Below are positions 43,937 through 54,661 of a DNA stretch of 64,000 nt, piece after piece; within the stretch, counting starts at the first letter, position 1, and each line of letters starts with the position of its first letter. The stretch is from the NCBI GenBank assembly GCA_017416465.1, contig JAFQCK010000025.1:21415-85414 (forward strand), written 5' to 3'. The notes under the pieces were generated by a model that saw only the letters and a list, made by a program, of their open reading frames with translations, was not told the DNA's origin and ran no database searches. This DNA comes from Lachnospiraceae bacterium (GTDB lineage: Bacteria; Bacillota; Clostridia; Lachnospirales; Lachnospiraceae). Made by a program: the position numbers and the translations under genes.

Positions 43937-45112
43937 ATGACAACAAATGAATTAGCTTTAGAGCTTCATGAAAAATGGAATGGTAAAATAGATACAGTAG
44001 CAAAATGTAAGATTAATTCAAGAGCGGATTTAGCAGTTGCATACACTCCGGGTGTCGCAGAACCTTGTAAGGTAATTGCTAAAGATAAAGAAGCTGCTTA
44101 TAAATATACTTTAAAATCTAACACAGTAGCCGTTATTTCTGACGGAAGTGCTGTTTTAGGTCTTGGTAATATCGGACCATATGCAGCTATGCCTGTTATG
44201 GAAGGAAAGGCAGTTTTATTTAAAGAATTTGGTGGTGTAAATGCATTTCCAATCTGTCTTGACACACAGGATACCGAAGAAATCATTAAGACAATTGTAA
44301 ATATCGCACCTGCTTTTGGTGGAATTAATCTTGAAGATATTTCAGCACCGAGATGTTTTGAAATCGAATCAAGACTTAAAGAATTACTTGATATTCCTGT
44401 ATTTCATGACGACCAGCATGGTACAGCTATTGTTGTACTTGCAGGTATTATTAATGGTCTTCGACTTACAGGTAAAGAAAAAGAAAATTGTAAGGTAGTT
44501 ATTAATGGTGCAGGTAGCGCAGGTATTGCAATCACTAAACTTCTTCTTACATATGGATTCACTAATGTAACTATGTGTGATATCAACGGAATTATCAACG
44601 AAGAGTCTCCTAACCTCAACTGGATGCAGGAATCTATGGTTAAAGTAACCAATCCGGATAAGCTTTCAGGCACACTTAAAGATGCCTTAGTCGGTGCAGA
44701 CATTTTCGTGGGTGTATCAGCACCAAATATGGTAACTCCTGAGATGGTTAAATCTATGAATGAAGATTCAATAATTTTTGCAATGGCCAACCCTATGCCT
44801 GAGATTATGCCTGATGTAGCAAAGGAAGCCGGGGCTCGAATTGTCGGAACCGGACGTTCAGATTTTCCTAACCAGGTTAATAATGTTATTGCTTTTCCGG
44901 GAATTTTTAAGGGTGCGTTGGAAGGCAGAGCTTCGCAAATTACAGAGAAGATGAAATTAGCAGCCGCTAATGCTATCGCTTATCTTGTCCCTGATGATAA
45001 GTTACGCGATGATTTTATTTTGCCTGAAGCCTTTGACCCTAATGTTAAAGATGCAGTTTCAAAAGCGGTTATAGATAATATAGAACCAAATGGGACAAAT
45101 AAACACTCTTAA
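43937..45112 (+). CDS. Malic enzyme (malate dehydrogenase, oxaloacetate-decarboxylating)
   Basis: The protein has 391 residues. It converts malate to pyruvate and CO2 with NAD(P). The family features are present: YTPGVAEPC (catalytic Tyr), ISDGSAVLGLGNIG, Lys in MEGKAVLFKEFG, the metal site INLEDISAPRCFEIE with FHDDQHGTA, and the dinucleotide loop INGAGSAGIAI. It is the short bacterial form without a phosphotransacetylase tail. AAAGGA precedes the ATG. The radical SAM gene overlaps its end by 23 bases. Confidence 0.95.
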   Translation: MTTNELALELHEKWNGKIDTVAKCKINSRADLAVAYTPGVAEPCKVIAKDKEAAYKYTLKSNTVAVISDGSAVLGLGNIGPYAAMPVMEGKAVLFKEFGGVNAFPICLDTQDTEEIIKTIVNIAPAFGGINLEDISAPRCFEIESRLKELLDIPVFHDDQHGTAIVVLAGIINGLRLTGKEKENCKVVINGAGSAGIAITKLLLTYGFTNVTMCDINGIINEESPNLNWMQESMVKVTNPDKLSGTLKDALVGADIFVGVSAPNMVTPEMVKSMNEDSIIFAMANPMPEIMPDVAKEAGARIVGTGRSDFPNQVNNVIAFPGIFKGALEGRASQITEKMKLAAANAIAYLVPDDKLRDDFILPEAFDPNVKDAVSKAVIDNIEPNGTNKHS

Positions 45113-46004
45113 TAATTATTACAAAAATACCTTTGGCTCGAAAGTTTATAAAATCTCTCTAAATGGCAATATGACTTGCCCTAATAGAGACGGTACAATC
45201 AGAACCGGAGGTTGCATATTTTGCAGCAAGGGAGGCTCAGGAGATTTTGCGGCCTCCCATTCTTTATCTATACCGGAACAGATTATCGAAGCTAAAAACC
45301 GCGTTAGTAAGAAAATCACCTCCGGTAAATATATAGCATATTTTCAGGCATTTACTAACACTTATGCGCCAGTACACTATTTAAAAAAAATTTATTACGA
45401 AGCAATTAAACCCGATGATATTGTAGGTTTATCAATAGCAACCAGACCTGACTGCATTAACGAAGAAGTCCTTTTGCTTCTTAAAGAAATTAATACAGTC
45501 AAACCTGTTTTCATAGAGCTTGGTCTTCAGTCAATTCATCAAAAAACAGCTGATTTTATCAGACGTGGCTATGATTTAGAATGTTTCAATCGTGCAGTTT
45601 ACGCTTTATCCGAAATTGGTGTCAACATTGTTGTTCATTTAATTATTGGACTTCCAAATGAAACTCTTGAAGATATTTTAGCTTCAATCAGACACCTTAA
45701 TTCTCTTCCTTTTAACGGGGTGAAGTTACAACTTTTACACGTTCTTGAAAACACAGATTTAGCAGATTACTATCTTGATAAAAGCAATAATTTTGAAACT
45801 CTTACAATGGATGAGTATATTTTTATTCTTGGTGAATGTATTGAACATTTAAGACCTGATATAATAATACACAGGATGACCGGTGACGGTGCAAAAAAAG
45901 AACTAATCGCTCCACTTTGGAGTGCCGATAAAAAGAATGTACTTAACAGTATAAACAGATATTTCAATAAAAATGATATTACGCAAGGAAAGAGGTATGT
46001 ATAA
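45090..46004 (+). CDS. TIGR01212-family radical SAM protein (YhcC-like)
   Basis: The protein has 304 residues. The iron-sulfur cluster motif is CPNRDGTIRTGGCIFC, the spaced Cys pattern of this family. SIATRPDC and FIELGLQSIHQKTADFI match Elp3/HemN-like radical SAM folds. The function is unproven; it belongs to the group near tRNA-modifying Elp3-like enzymes. It starts within the end of the malic enzyme gene (23-base overlap) and overlaps the DUF4364 gene by one base (TAATG), so the three are co-expressed. Confidence 0.92.
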   Translation: MGQINTLNNYYKNTFGSKVYKISLNGNMTCPNRDGTIRTGGCIFCSKGGSGDFAASHSLSIPEQIIEAKNRVSKKITSGKYIAYFQAFTNTYAPVHYLKKIYYEAIKPDDIVGLSIATRPDCINEEVLLLLKEINTVKPVFIELGLQSIHQKTADFIRRGYDLECFNRAVYALSEIGVNIVVHLIIGLPNETLEDILASIRHLNSLPFNGVKLQLLHVLENTDLADYYLDKSNNFETLTMDEYIFILGECIEHLRPDIIIHRMTGDGAKKELIAPLWSADKKNVLNSINRYFNKNDITQGKRYV

Positions 46005-46522
46005 TGGTTTTAGAATCAACAACACTTTATAAACTTATTATTTTATATATGCTTAACAAAGTAAATTTTCCACTTACCAACGCACAGCTTATAGAATTTT
46101 TCTCTGAAAAAAATTATGCAAGTTATTTTACTTTACAAAACGTTATTAACGAGCTATTAAATTCTCACCTTATTAGTGTAGAAAAAATCAGAAATTCTTC
46201 TTATTACCATATAACTTCCGAAGGAAGTGAAACTCTCGGTTTCTTTGTAAATAAGATTCCTGGTGCAATAGTTGATGATATGGATATTTATCTCATGAAA
46301 AATAAATATGAACTTAGAAATGAAGTAGGTACTATTGCCGATTATTATAAATCAACAAATCAGGATTATATTGTACACTGTCAGGTTAAGGAAGGTCAGG
46401 GAACCTTAATTGAAATAAATATTTCAGTCCCATCAAAAGAAGAGGCGTCCGCCATGTGTAACCAATGGAAAGACGCCAGTCAGGAAATATATAAATTCGT
46501 TATGAAATCACTGATGAAATAA
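46004..46522 (+). CDS. DUF4364 protein (winged-helix-like)
   Basis: The protein has 172 residues. The N-terminal ~80 residues look like a winged helix (LYKLIILYMLNKVNFPLTNA, then the wing SYYHITSEGSETLGFF). A C-terminal alpha/beta domain (KSTNQDYIVHCQVKEGQG) follows. DUF4364 is typical of Lachnospiraceae and related Clostridia and may be a regulator. It overlaps the convergent engB gene by 23 bases at the 3' end. Confidence 0.88.
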   Translation: MVLESTTLYKLIILYMLNKVNFPLTNAQLIEFFSEKNYASYFTLQNVINELLNSHLISVEKIRNSSYYHITSEGSETLGFFVNKIPGAIVDDMDIYLMKNKYELRNEVGTIADYYKSTNQDYIVHCQVKEGQGTLIEINISVPSKEEASAMCNQWKDASQEIYKFVMKSLMK

Positions 46523-47084
46523 CATCAAGAATTTCATCTCTACCTTGCTTTGTTTGTGAAGAAAATGGAATAACAATTGTATCGGGAAGCACGTTAAGAC
46601 CTTTTTTAATCATCTTAATGTGCTTCTGTATTTGACTTCGGTTAATCTTATCAAGCTTAGTAGCTATAATAATCGGATTATATCCGTTATAAACAATCCA
46701 CTCATACATATTCTTATCATTAGCAGATGGCTCATGTCTGATATCTATTAAAAGCATTACTGCCTTTAACTGCTTAGATGTCTGTAGATATTTTTCAATC
46801 ATATTACCCCATTTTACCTGAGTTTCTTTTGACACCTTAGCAAATCCGTATCCCGGTAAGTCTACAAAATACAATTCTTTATTAACATTATAAAAATTAA
46901 TCGTCTGTGTTTTACCGGGTTCCTGGGAAGTTCTTGCTAATGACTTTCTATTAAGAAGTCCATTAATAAGCGAAGACTTTCCAACATTAGATTTTCCGGC
47001 AAAAGCCACTTCCGGAAGTAAGTTATCCGGAAGCACACTTGTTATTCCACACACTGTTTCTAATTCAGCATTTTTTATAATCAT
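46500..47084 (-). CDS. engB: Ribosome-assembly GTPase YsxC/YihA
   Basis: The protein has 194 residues. G1 is [13 protein letters not shown], the switch I segment is [12 protein letters not shown]3 is DLPGYG, and G4 is TKLDK. It helps late 50S assembly. Its start overlaps the clpX end by 4 bases (ATGA), so it is co-translated with clpX, as in many Firmicutes. It is the last gene of the tig-clpP-clpX-engB group. Confidence 0.96.
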   Translation of the reverse strand: MIIKNAELETVCGITSVLPDNLLPEVAFAGKSNVGKSSLINGLLNRKSLARTSQEPGKTQTINFYNVNKELYFVDLPGYGFAKVSKETQVKWGNMIEKYLQTSKQLKAVMLLIDIRHEPSANDKNMYEWIVYNGYNPIIIATKLDKINRSQIQKHIKMIKKGLNVLPDTIVIPFSSQTKQGRDEILDVISSVIS

Positions 47085-48355
47085 ACAAACCTCTTTTTAG
47101 CTCCATTTTTCTTAAGCTGAGCTTCATCAAGTCTTACAAGTTCTGGTTCTGCATTCTCTTCAATTACAGCCTTTGTAATTGTACACTTATCAATACTTTC
47201 ATCAGAAGGAACTGAATACATAATATCCATAAGAGCATCTTCCATAATTGAACGCAAACCTCTTGCTCCTGTTTTTCTCTCAAGTGCTTTGTCTGCTATA
47301 ACCTCAACCGCTTCATCAGTAAATTCCAAATCAACTCCATCAAGACCTAATAATGTCTTATACTGTTTAATTAACGCATTCTTAGGCTCTTTAAGAATTC
47401 TTACTAATGATGCTTTATCAAGAGATTTAAGTGAAACATTTACAGGAACTCGACCTATAAATTCAGGTATTAAACCAAATTTCACTAAATCCTGAGGCAT
47501 AACCTCACTAAATAACACATCTATAGATTCTTCTTTTCTGTCAGAAATCTCTGCACCAAATCCGATAGATTTTTTATCCATTCTTCTTTCAATGATTTTT
47601 TCCAATCCGTCGAAAGCTCCACCACAAATAAATAAAATATTTGTAGTATTAATAGGAATCATCTCCTGATTAGGATGTTTTCTTCCACCCTGTGGTGGAA
47701 CCGAAGCAACAGTTCCTTCTAAAATCTTAAGAAGTGCCTGTTGTACACCTTCACCAGAGACATCTCTTGTGATTGAAACATTTTCTGATTTCTTTGTAAT
47801 CTTATCAATCTCATCTATATAGATAATTCCATATTCAGCTTTTGCAATATCATAATCTGCTGCCTGAATAATCTTTAATAAGATATTCTCAACATCTTCT
47901 CCGACATATCCCGCTTCAGTAAGTGTTGTTGCATCTGCTATTGCAAATGGTACATTTAAAATCTTAGCTAATGTCTGAGCCAAATATGTCTTACCTGAAC
48001 CTGTAGGTCCAAGCATCAAAATATTACTTTTTTGAATCTCTACACCAAGAGTATTCTTACTTAAAACTCTCTTATAATGATTATATACAGCCACTGATAA
48101 AACTTTCTTTGCCTCTTCCTGACCTATTACATATTCATCAAGAAATTCCTTAATCTCTTTTGGTTTATAGAGATGTATATCCATATCTGTATCAATATCA
48201 GCATCATATTCAAGTTCTTCTTCTATAATATCATTACAAATATCTACACATTCATCACAGATAAATACTCCAGCTGCTCCGGCAATAAGTTTTCTTACTT
48301 TCTTCTCCGGTTTACCACAAAAGGAGCATCTGCATTCTTCAATATTTTTAGCCAT
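47081..48355 (-). CDS. clpX: ATP-dependent Clp protease ATP-binding subunit ClpX
   Basis: The protein has 424 residues. The N-terminal zinc domain (CSFCGK, then CDECVD) is followed by Walker [13 protein letters not shown], the pore loop YVGEDVEN, and Walker [11 protein letters not shown]. The ClpP-docking loop IGFGAE is seen. It unfolds substrates for ClpP. Gap to clpP is 17 bases. Confidence 0.97.
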   Translation of the reverse strand: MAKNIEECRCSFCGKPEKKVRKLIAGAAGVFICDECVDICNDIIEEELEYDADIDTDMDIHLYKPKEIKEFLDEYVIGQEEAKKVLSVAVYNHYKRVLSKNTLGVEIQKSNILMLGPTGSGKTYLAQTLAKILNVPFAIADATTLTEAGYVGEDVENILLKIIQAADYDIAKAEYGIIYIDEIDKITKKSENVSITRDVSGEGVQQALLKILEGTVASVPPQGGRKHPNQEMIPINTTNILFICGGAFDGLEKIIERRMDKKSIGFGAEISDRKEESIDVLFSEVMPQDLVKFGLIPEFIGRVPVNVSLKSLDKASLVRILKEPKNALIKQYKTLLGLDGVDLEFTDEAVEVIADKALERKTGARGLRSIMEDALMDIMYSVPSDESIDKCTITKAVIEENAEPELVRLDEAQLKKNGAKKRFV

Positions 48356-48372
48356 AAATTCTCCAATTCCTA

Positions 48373-48954
48373 TTAACGATTTTCAATTACTTTATCAATC
48401 AAACCATATTCCATAGCCTGATATGCATCCATATAATTGTCACGTTCTGTATCAATCTCAATCATTTCTAAAGGCTTGCCTGTATTCTTAGAAAGAATCT
48501 CATTCAATTTCTTACGAGTCTTTAAAATATGTTCTGCAGCTATCTGAATCTCTGTAGCCTGACCTTTAGCTCCTCCAAGTGGCTGGTGAATCATAATTTC
48601 TGCATTAGGAAGAGCAAGTCTCTTTCCTTTTGCACCACCTGAAAGCAAGAATGCGCCCATACTTGCTGCCATACCAATACAAATTGTTGATACATCACAC
48701 TTGATGTAATTCATTGTATCATAAATAGCCATTCCTGCTGTTACTGAACCACCAGGGCTGTTAATATATAAATGAATATCTTTAGTTGGATCTTCTGATT
48801 CTAAGAATAATAACTGTGCAACAACTAAACTTGCAGTTACATCATTAACCTCTTCTCCTAAAAAGATAATTCTGTCCTTTAATAATCTCGAATAAATATC
48901 ATACTGTCTTTCACCTTTACCGGTCTGCTCTAAGACATAAGGTACTAAACTCAT
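48373..48954 (-). CDS. clpP: ATP-dependent Clp protease proteolytic subunit
   Basis: The protein has 193 residues. Ser of [11 protein letters not shown], His of [10 protein letters not shown] and the Asp of [11 protein letters not shown] form the catalytic triad. The chamber-forming head and N-terminal loop region are complete. It forms the peptidase with ClpX, encoded 17 bases downstream. Confidence 0.97.
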   Translation of the reverse strand: MSLVPYVLEQTGKGERQYDIYSRLLKDRIIFLGEEVNDVTASLVVAQLLFLESEDPTKDIHLYINSPGGSVTAGMAIYDTMNYIKCDVSTICIGMAASMGAFLLSGGAKGKRLALPNAEIMIHQPLGGAKGQATEIQIAAEHILKTRKKLNEILSKNTGKPLEMIEIDTERDNYMDAYQAMEYGLIDKVIENR

Positions 48955-49071
48955 AATAATCCTCCATTCCTACGCGATTTTGTCATAAAAATCCGCTTCT
49001 CCCATTATTTCCTTTTTATGCCACATTGGGCTCGCATAAATATATGCGAACCCATATGTTTTTTCATTTTA

Positions 49072-50358
49072 TTAAACTTCTTTTGCGTTTTCTACTACAA
49101 ATTCAACGGCTTTCTTAACCTGAACATCCTGTGACATATTCTTCTTATCATCTTCTGATAATAATTCTTTTAATTTGTCAGCTTCCATCTGGTAAGCATT
49201 AGCCATAGCTGTTATCTCATTGTTGATATCTTCTTCTGTAACTTCAAAGTTCTCTTTAGCTGCAATAGCTTCAAGAACAAGTCTGCTCTTAATACGTTTT
49301 ACAGCCTGTGGCTTCATCTGCTCAATTAAAATCTCTGCTGAAAGGCCTGTATACTGGAAGTACTGCTCAATTGTAAGTCCCTGTGCACTTAATCTTCTTG
49401 AGAAATCTTCTGCCATCTGTCTAACCTGTGAATCAATCATTGGCTCCGGAATTTCCATCTTAGCATTTTCAATAATCTTTTCGATTACTGCTTCTTCTTT
49501 TGCCATTTTTGCTTCTTTAGCTTTCTTTTCTTCAAGATTCTTCTTGATACTTTCTTTGTATTCTTCAACTGTATCGAATTCTGAAACATCTTCTACGAAA
49601 TCATTATCAAATTCAGGTAATTCTTTCTTCTTAATCTCTTTAACTGTAACCTTGAACAATGCTGGTTTTCCTTTTAATTCTTCTGCATGATATTCCTCTG
49701 GGAATGTTACGTTAACTTCAACTTCTTCATTAATGTTCTTTCCTATAAGCTGCTCTTCAAATGTATCAATAAATGAATGAGAACCGATTGTAAGTGGATA
49801 ATCTGTTCCTTTTCCACCCTCAAATGCTACTCCGTCAACAAATCCTTCGAAGTCAATAATTGTCATATCGCCATCTTCTACAGCTCTGTCTTCAACAGCT
49901 ACGATTCTTGCGTTCTGTTCTCTTTCTCTGTTAACTTCTGCCATTATATCATCTTCTGTTACTTCTGTCTCAAACTTAGCAACTTCAACACCGTTGTACT
50001 CACCTAATTCAACCTCAGGCTTAACTGCAACTTCTGCTGTAAAGATGAAATCTTTTCCTGCTTCAAGCTGAACAACATCAATCTTAGGCTGTGAAACGAT
50101 ATCTAATTCACTTTCCTTTGCTGCTGTTTCATAAGCCTCAGGAATCATTATATTAGCAGCATCTTCGTAGAAAACTCCTACTCCATACATCTTTTCTACC
50201 ATTTTACGTGGTACTTTACCTTTTCTAAATCCTGGAACACTGATTTTTGATTTCTGTTTCTGATAAGCCTTCTCTATAGCTTTTTCTACCTCATCTGCTG
50301 ATACTTCAATAGTAAGTTTTGCCATGTTCTTTTCAAGTTTTTCAACCTGTAAACTCAT
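49072..50358 (-). CDS. tig: Trigger factor (ribosome-associated chaperone)
   Basis: The protein has 428 residues. The ribosome-binding motif is GFRKGKVPRKMVEKMYG, followed by the PPIase (FKBP-type) domain (GDMTIIDFEGFVDGVAFEGG) and the long helical C-terminal chaperone arms. It meets nascent chains at the exit tunnel. It heads the tig-clpP-clpX-engB cluster, a typical arrangement. AGGAAAT-type Shine-Dalgarno before the ATG. Confidence 0.96.
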   Translation of the reverse strand: MSLQVEKLEKNMAKLTIEVSADEVEKAIEKAYQKQKSKISVPGFRKGKVPRKMVEKMYGVGVFYEDAANIMIPEAYETAAKESELDIVSQPKIDVVQLEAGKDFIFTAEVAVKPEVELGEYNGVEVAKFETEVTEDDIMAEVNREREQNARIVAVEDRAVEDGDMTIIDFEGFVDGVAFEGGKGTDYPLTIGSHSFIDTFEEQLIGKNINEEVEVNVTFPEEYHAEELKGKPALFKVTVKEIKKKELPEFDNDFVEDVSEFDTVEEYKESIKKNLEEKKAKEAKMAKEEAVIEKIIENAKMEIPEPMIDSQVRQMAEDFSRRLSAQGLTIEQYFQYTGLSAEILIEQMKPQAVKRIKSRLVLEAIAAKENFEVTEEDINNEITAMANAYQMEADKLKELLSEDDKKNMSQDVQVKKAVEFVVENAKEV

Positions 50359-50491
50359 TGTATTTCCTCCATTCCGTCACTTTCGTGACTTAGCTATTTT
50401 AGCAGTATAACTGCATTAATTTCATTATTATTTTTATAAATGCCACAAAATGGCACTGTAACATCGTAGTATTATATCACAACTTCTTTTT

Positions 50492-51358
50492 TTAGTCTAT
50501 CTTTTTTTCAATAGTTTCAAGCGTTCTCTCTTCTCCTGTATTAAAGACAACCACTAATTTAGACACTGAATAATTATGACCATTCTTAATTACAACTGAT
50601 TCATCAGTTCTAGTTGCAACAATATACTTCTTTGTTGAACAACTAATCGTAACAACATCTCCTGACAAAAGCTCAATTACAGCATTCTCAAGGTTTTTAT
50701 TCTTTATTGTTGCCTTATTAGAGCCTGTAATAAGAACTCTTTCAGTTGTAGTTTCTTCGTTGTTTGGTTTCTGAGTATTCGAACTATTCGAGTTATTATT
50801 AGTCGTTTCTTTTTCAGTATTAGGAATCGTGGTAGTTTCATTATTACTTAAATTATTGTCAGGGGTACTATTCTGATTATTACTGTTTGAATTACCTACA
50901 TTAGAATTACTGCTATTCGAATTATCGACAATTACAGTTTCACCTTTATTACTACTAACAATATTCTGACTTACATCTTCTTTCTTCACTGATTCATCCT
51001 CTGTAATAGTTACCTTTACATTAGATGTTTGTGTTTTTCCATTTGATGTAACAGTATATCCAACAGTATATGTACCAGGAGTATCGTTCTTTACATTAGT
51101 AGCATTTACTTTAACTGAATAATCATCATCTTCATCCCCAACAACCTCAATTCCTGCTGTATAATCTATATCGCTTCCAACCGGTGCAATAATATTTTCA
51201 ACATCAATTTCAGCATCATCCCCTGTTAAATCAATGGTTCCGCTTGCCACACCAGGTGTATCACCATAAGTAATCTTTTTCTTTTTTCCACAACCAACTA
51301 CACAAACTGCACCCACTAAACAAACAACCAATGTCAAACACAGATATTTTTTCCTCAT
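50492..51358 (-). CDS. Surface lipoprotein with Ig-like domain and Asn/Ser/Thr-rich linker
   Basis: The protein has 288 residues. A signal peptide ends with the lipobox VVGC (Cys23). Residues ~60-120 resemble a bacterial Ig-like or DUF5011 domain (DTPGTYTVGYTVTSNGKTQT). A long low-complexity linker (Asn, Ser, Thr, Glu; ~135-205) follows, then a small beta-rich C-terminal domain (ENAVIELLSGDVVTISC). It is probably displayed on the membrane as a wall-facing structural or adhesion protein. No partner gene is obvious. Confidence 0.7.
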   Translation of the reverse strand: MRKKYLCLTLVVCLVGAVCVVGCGKKKKITYGDTPGVASGTIDLTGDDAEIDVENIIAPVGSDIDYTAGIEVVGDEDDDYSVKVNATNVKNDTPGTYTVGYTVTSNGKTQTSNVKVTITEDESVKKEDVSQNIVSSNKGETVIVDNSNSSNSNVGNSNSNNQNSTPDNNLSNNETTTIPNTEKETTNNNSNSSNTQKPNNEETTTERVLITGSNKATIKNKNLENAVIELLSGDVVTISCSTKKYIVATRTDESVVIKNGHNYSVSKLVVVFNTGEERTLETIEKKID

Positions 51359-51430
51359 AAGTTTATATCCAGTTCCTTTCTATTTTATTAAAACATAATT
51401 CATATTTTTGTAAACTTATTTTTAATAACA

Positions 51431-51543
51431 CTTTGAGCAAAGCGAATTGCGACTCCTAGCGAACAATTCGACACATTTGTACGTCAAAGACGAACAAATG
51501 TATCGTAATTGTACGATAGGCGGAGTGAAAGCTTGCTCAAAGC
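51431..51543 (+). repeat. Palindromic hairpin repeat, copy B
   Basis: This ~113-bp unit has terminal CTTTGAGCAA and TTGCTCAAAG. The GCGAATTGCGACT flank, ACGTCAAAGACGA loop and CGGAGTGA flank are shared with copy A at 3208-3310. Its stem arms are ACAATT-GACACATTTGT with ACAAATGTATCGTAATTGT. It sits in the 207-base gap between the lipoprotein gene and the DJ-1 gene. Confidence 0.75.
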
Positions 51544-51565
51544 GGTATTAATTTAAGTTTAAAAA

Positions 51566-52111
51566 CTATAACTGTATCTTTTCAGCTATATCTTTTGCCA
51601 CACTTTCATCAACTAATATTCTGACAATTTCAAGTCCTAATTCAATAGCAGCACCAAGACCTTTTGCAGTAATAATATTACCGTCTGTAACTACTTTTTC
51701 ACCTATATACTCTGCTCCTGCAAGCTTATCTTCAAATCCCGGATAACAGGTTGCCTTCTTACCATTTAACAATCCAAGTTCTCCAAGAATACTTGGTGCA
51801 GCACAAATTGCAGAAATCATTTTTCCCTGTTCATTAAACTCTTTAATTTTCTGTATTAATCCCGAATGTGCAGCAAGATTAGGTGTTCCCGGAATTCCTC
51901 CAGGTAAAAATATCATATCTGCCTTGTCAAAATCAGCTTCCTCAAACAAAAGGTCTGTTTTAATGTTAATCTCATGCGAAGTAATTACTTCCTTTGTATC
52001 TTTTACCGAAACTATCTTTGTTTCGATACCTGCTCTTTTTAATATATCAACAACTGCAAGAGCTTCAACCTCTTCTGAACCATCCGCTAAAAACGTATAA
52101 ACCAAACTCAT
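51566..52111 (-). CDS. DJ-1/PfpI-family protein
   Basis: The protein has 181 residues and is a single flavodoxin-like domain. The nucleophile elbow is AICAAPSIL with the reactive Cys (SAICAAPS), and the nearby FLADGSEEVEAL matches ThiJ/DJ-1 starts. Members act as deglycases, chaperones or redox sensors; the specific role is unknown. ATG 52111 is chosen over the upstream ATG (52120) because AAAGGA lies 9 bases ahead of it. Confidence 0.88.
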   Translation of the reverse strand: MSLVYTFLADGSEEVEALAVVDILKRAGIETKIVSVKDTKEVITSHEINIKTDLLFEEADFDKADMIFLPGGIPGTPNLAAHSGLIQKIKEFNEQGKMISAICAAPSILGELGLLNGKKATCYPGFEDKLAGAEYIGEKVVTDGNIITAKGLGAAIELGLEIVRILVDESVAKDIAEKIQL

Positions 52112-52361
52112 TTTCCACATTCCTTTCCATATCTATAAAATTAAATATTAAATCTTTATGTAGATTTATAAATTACAAATTTGCATACTTAAATATTATA
52201 ACATAGTAAGATTCTTTTTGGGAGATAATATTTACGCAATTATGTTAATTGTTTCTTTATATCTTTTTTCTTATATGATAAAATAACTATGTATGTTTAT
52301 AAATTCAGGTAATTATTCAGAATATCTTTTATTAATATATTTCAATGAAAGGACCATATCA

Positions 52362-52805
52362 ATGGAAATAGAAAGAAAATTTTTAATCAACACACTTCCT
52401 GATTTGGATAAATATAATTTTCACATTATAGAACAGGCCTATCTTTGTACCGAGCCTGTAGTCCGTATCAGAAAGGAAGACGCTAACTACTATATGACCT
52501 ATAAATCAAAAGGATTTCTTAAACGTGAAGAATACAATCTTCCACTTACACCTAACAGTTATAATCATCTGCTAGAAAAAGCCGATGGAAACATTATTAC
52601 TAAGAAAAGATATCTTATTCCTTATCTTAATCACACTATTGAATTGGATGTTTTTGAAGGTGTTTTTGATGGAACAGTTTTAGCAGAAGTAGAATTCGAT
52701 TCAACTGATGAAGCTGATAATTTCATCCCACCTGATTGGTTTGGAGAAGATGTAACATACAGTAAAGAATATCATAACAGTTATATGAGTTCAATTAAAT
52801 TATAA
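52362..52805 (+). CDS. CYTH-domain protein (triphosphate tunnel metalloenzyme)
   Basis: The protein has 147 residues. The defining EIERKFLI motif is right at the start, followed by VRIRKED, YMTYKSKG and KKRYLIPY strands that form the tunnel of charged residues. It likely hydrolyses a triphosphate with a divalent metal (inorganic tripolyphosphatase or similar). The frame opens 69 bases further upstream, but AAAGGA and the EIERKFLI position point to ATG 52362. It precedes a GH13 gene by 54 bases on the same strand. Confidence 0.92.
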   Translation: MEIERKFLINTLPDLDKYNFHIIEQAYLCTEPVVRIRKEDANYYMTYKSKGFLKREEYNLPLTPNSYNHLLEKADGNIITKKRYLIPYLNHTIELDVFEGVFDGTVLAEVEFDSTDEADNFIPPDWFGEDVTYSKEYHNSYMSSIKL

Positions 52806-52859
52806 ATAATTTATTATGGATATTGTAAAACTCTTTTATTTAAAAAACGGAGGTTTCTT

Positions 52860-54647
52860 ATGAATTTATTAGCTATATACCATCGCGCAACAGATAATTT
52901 TTGTTATTGCCTTGACGAAGACAATATAGTTATCTCAATCAAAACAGGATATGATATAAATAAAGTAACCTTATACTATTGTGACCCATTCGAAAAAGGT
53001 ATTATGGGTGGTAATCATTGTATTGTTGGTACTCCAATTGAAATGACAGAAGTAAAAAAACTAAAAAATCATTTACACTGGTCAGTTAAAATCAAACCAA
53101 AATACAAACGACTTGTGTACTATTTTTCTTTTGAAAATGACACTGAAAAATATTATATGTACGAAGACAGATTTTTAACCCCTAAGGAATTTAAAAACTT
53201 TAATCAACGCCAACAATTATTTACTTTTCCGTTTATGAATCCGGTTGATATATTCAAAACCCCTGACTGGGTAAATGATACTGTCTGGTATCAGATTTTT
53301 GTTGACAGGTTTTGTAACGGTAACCCTGAATTAAATCCTAAAGATGTGAAGCCTTGGAGTTCGCCAAACGAAAAAGTTGCTTCAAAAGATTTCTACGGTG
53401 GCGATATTCCGGGAATCACTTCTAAAATTGAATATTTAAAAGATTTAGGAATTACAGGTCTTTATCTTACTCCTATATTTGAAGCAGCAAGCAATCATAA
53501 ATATAATACAACAGATTATTCAAAGATAGATTCCTGTTTTGGAACTGATGAAGATATGATTGCTCTTGTAAATAAAGCTCATAAAAATGGAATAAAAGTA
53601 ATGTTAGATGGTGTATTTAACCATTCCGGAGAATTTTTTAAACCTTGGCAGGATGTTTTAAAGAACGGACCTTCTTCTGAATATTATGACTGGTTTATGA
53701 TAAACGAATGGCCATTCATCGAACGCGGAAAAAATGCTCACTCCGGAATATATTATGCTTTTGCTTTCTTTGATAGTATGCCAAAACTTAATACAAATAA
53801 TCCTAAGGTAAGAGAATATATAGTTAACATCCTTAAATCATGGGTTGGAAAATATGATATCGACGGTCTCAGAATGGATGTTGCCGGTGAAATTTCTCAT
53901 AAATTATGCAAAGAAATACGCTCTGCACTCAAAGAACTAAAACCTGATTTTTATATTCTGGGTGAACTATGGCATGATTCAACACCATGGCTCAGAGGTG
54001 ACGAATATGATTCAGTAATGAATTATATGTTTTCTGATTGCCTAAGTGATTTTTGGATAAATGACGAAATTACTTCCTTAGATTTTGAGCATAAAATAAA
54101 CAGATGCTATACTATGTATCCGTTACAGGTAAATAAGGTTTTATTTAATTTGCTTGATTCACACGATACAATCAGACTTGCAACTAAATTAAATGATATG
54201 GCAAAATTCTATCAGCAATTATCAGTTTTATTTACAATGCCCGGAACTGTATGTATATATTATGGAACCGAGGTAGCTCTTGAAGGAAGCTATGATCCTG
54301 ATTGCAGAAGATGTATGCCTTGGCGTGAAATTTTCAATGGTGTGTATAATGATAAAATCTCTATCATAAAACAACTTATCACTTTAAGAAAAACTTATCA
54401 GGCACTTAGAAGCAATGACTATGAATTTAACAATGCAAACACTAATTCTCGAATAATCAACTACATAAAAAAAGATGACAACGATAACAAGATTATGGTT
54501 ACATTAAATGTCTCTGATAAAGATTTTGATATAAATTCAATCCTAATAGAATCTAAATCTATTACTGTAAAAGATATATTATTCTCAAATTTATATGAAA
54601 ATAATATATTAAAACCCAATGGAACTCTTATATATACTTTTGAATAA
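52860..54647 (+). CDS. GH13 glycoside hydrolase, neopullulanase/cyclomaltodextrinase type
   Basis: The protein has 595 residues and no signal peptide, so it is intracellular. An N-terminal CBM34-like domain (~1-125) is followed by the TIM barrel: region I DGVFNHSG, region II GLRMDVAGE (nucleophile Asp), region III ILGELWHD (acid Glu) and region IV LLDSHDT. The VWYQIFVDRFCNGNP opening is typical of this subgroup. It breaks down maltodextrins or cyclodextrins. AACGGAGG lies before the ATG. A terminator shared with the next, convergent gene follows. Confidence 0.95.
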   Translation: MNLLAIYHRATDNFCYCLDEDNIVISIKTGYDINKVTLYYCDPFEKGIMGGNHCIVGTPIEMTEVKKLKNHLHWSVKIKPKYKRLVYYFSFENDTEKYYMYEDRFLTPKEFKNFNQRQQLFTFPFMNPVDIFKTPDWVNDTVWYQIFVDRFCNGNPELNPKDVKPWSSPNEKVASKDFYGGDIPGITSKIEYLKDLGITGLYLTPIFEAASNHKYNTTDYSKIDSCFGTDEDMIALVNKAHKNGIKVMLDGVFNHSGEFFKPWQDVLKNGPSSEYYDWFMINEWPFIERGKNAHSGIYYAFAFFDSMPKLNTNNPKVREYIVNILKSWVGKYDIDGLRMDVAGEISHKLCKEIRSALKELKPDFYILGELWHDSTPWLRGDEYDSVMNYMFSDCLSDFWINDEITSLDFEHKINRCYTMYPLQVNKVLFNLLDSHDTIRLATKLNDMAKFYQQLSVLFTMPGTVCIYYGTEVALEGSYDPDCRRCMPWREIFNGVYNDKISIIKQLITLRKTYQALRSNDYEFNNANTNSRIINYIKKDDNDNKIMVTLNVSDKDFDINSILIESKSITVKDILFSNLYENNILKPNGTLIYTFE

Positions 54648-54661
54648 AAGTCTTATAACTA

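Noticed and set aside
49220-49690. Plus-strand 156-residue frame inside tig
   Set aside because: Shadow frame rich in Ser and Phe, opposite a well-conserved chaperone gene.
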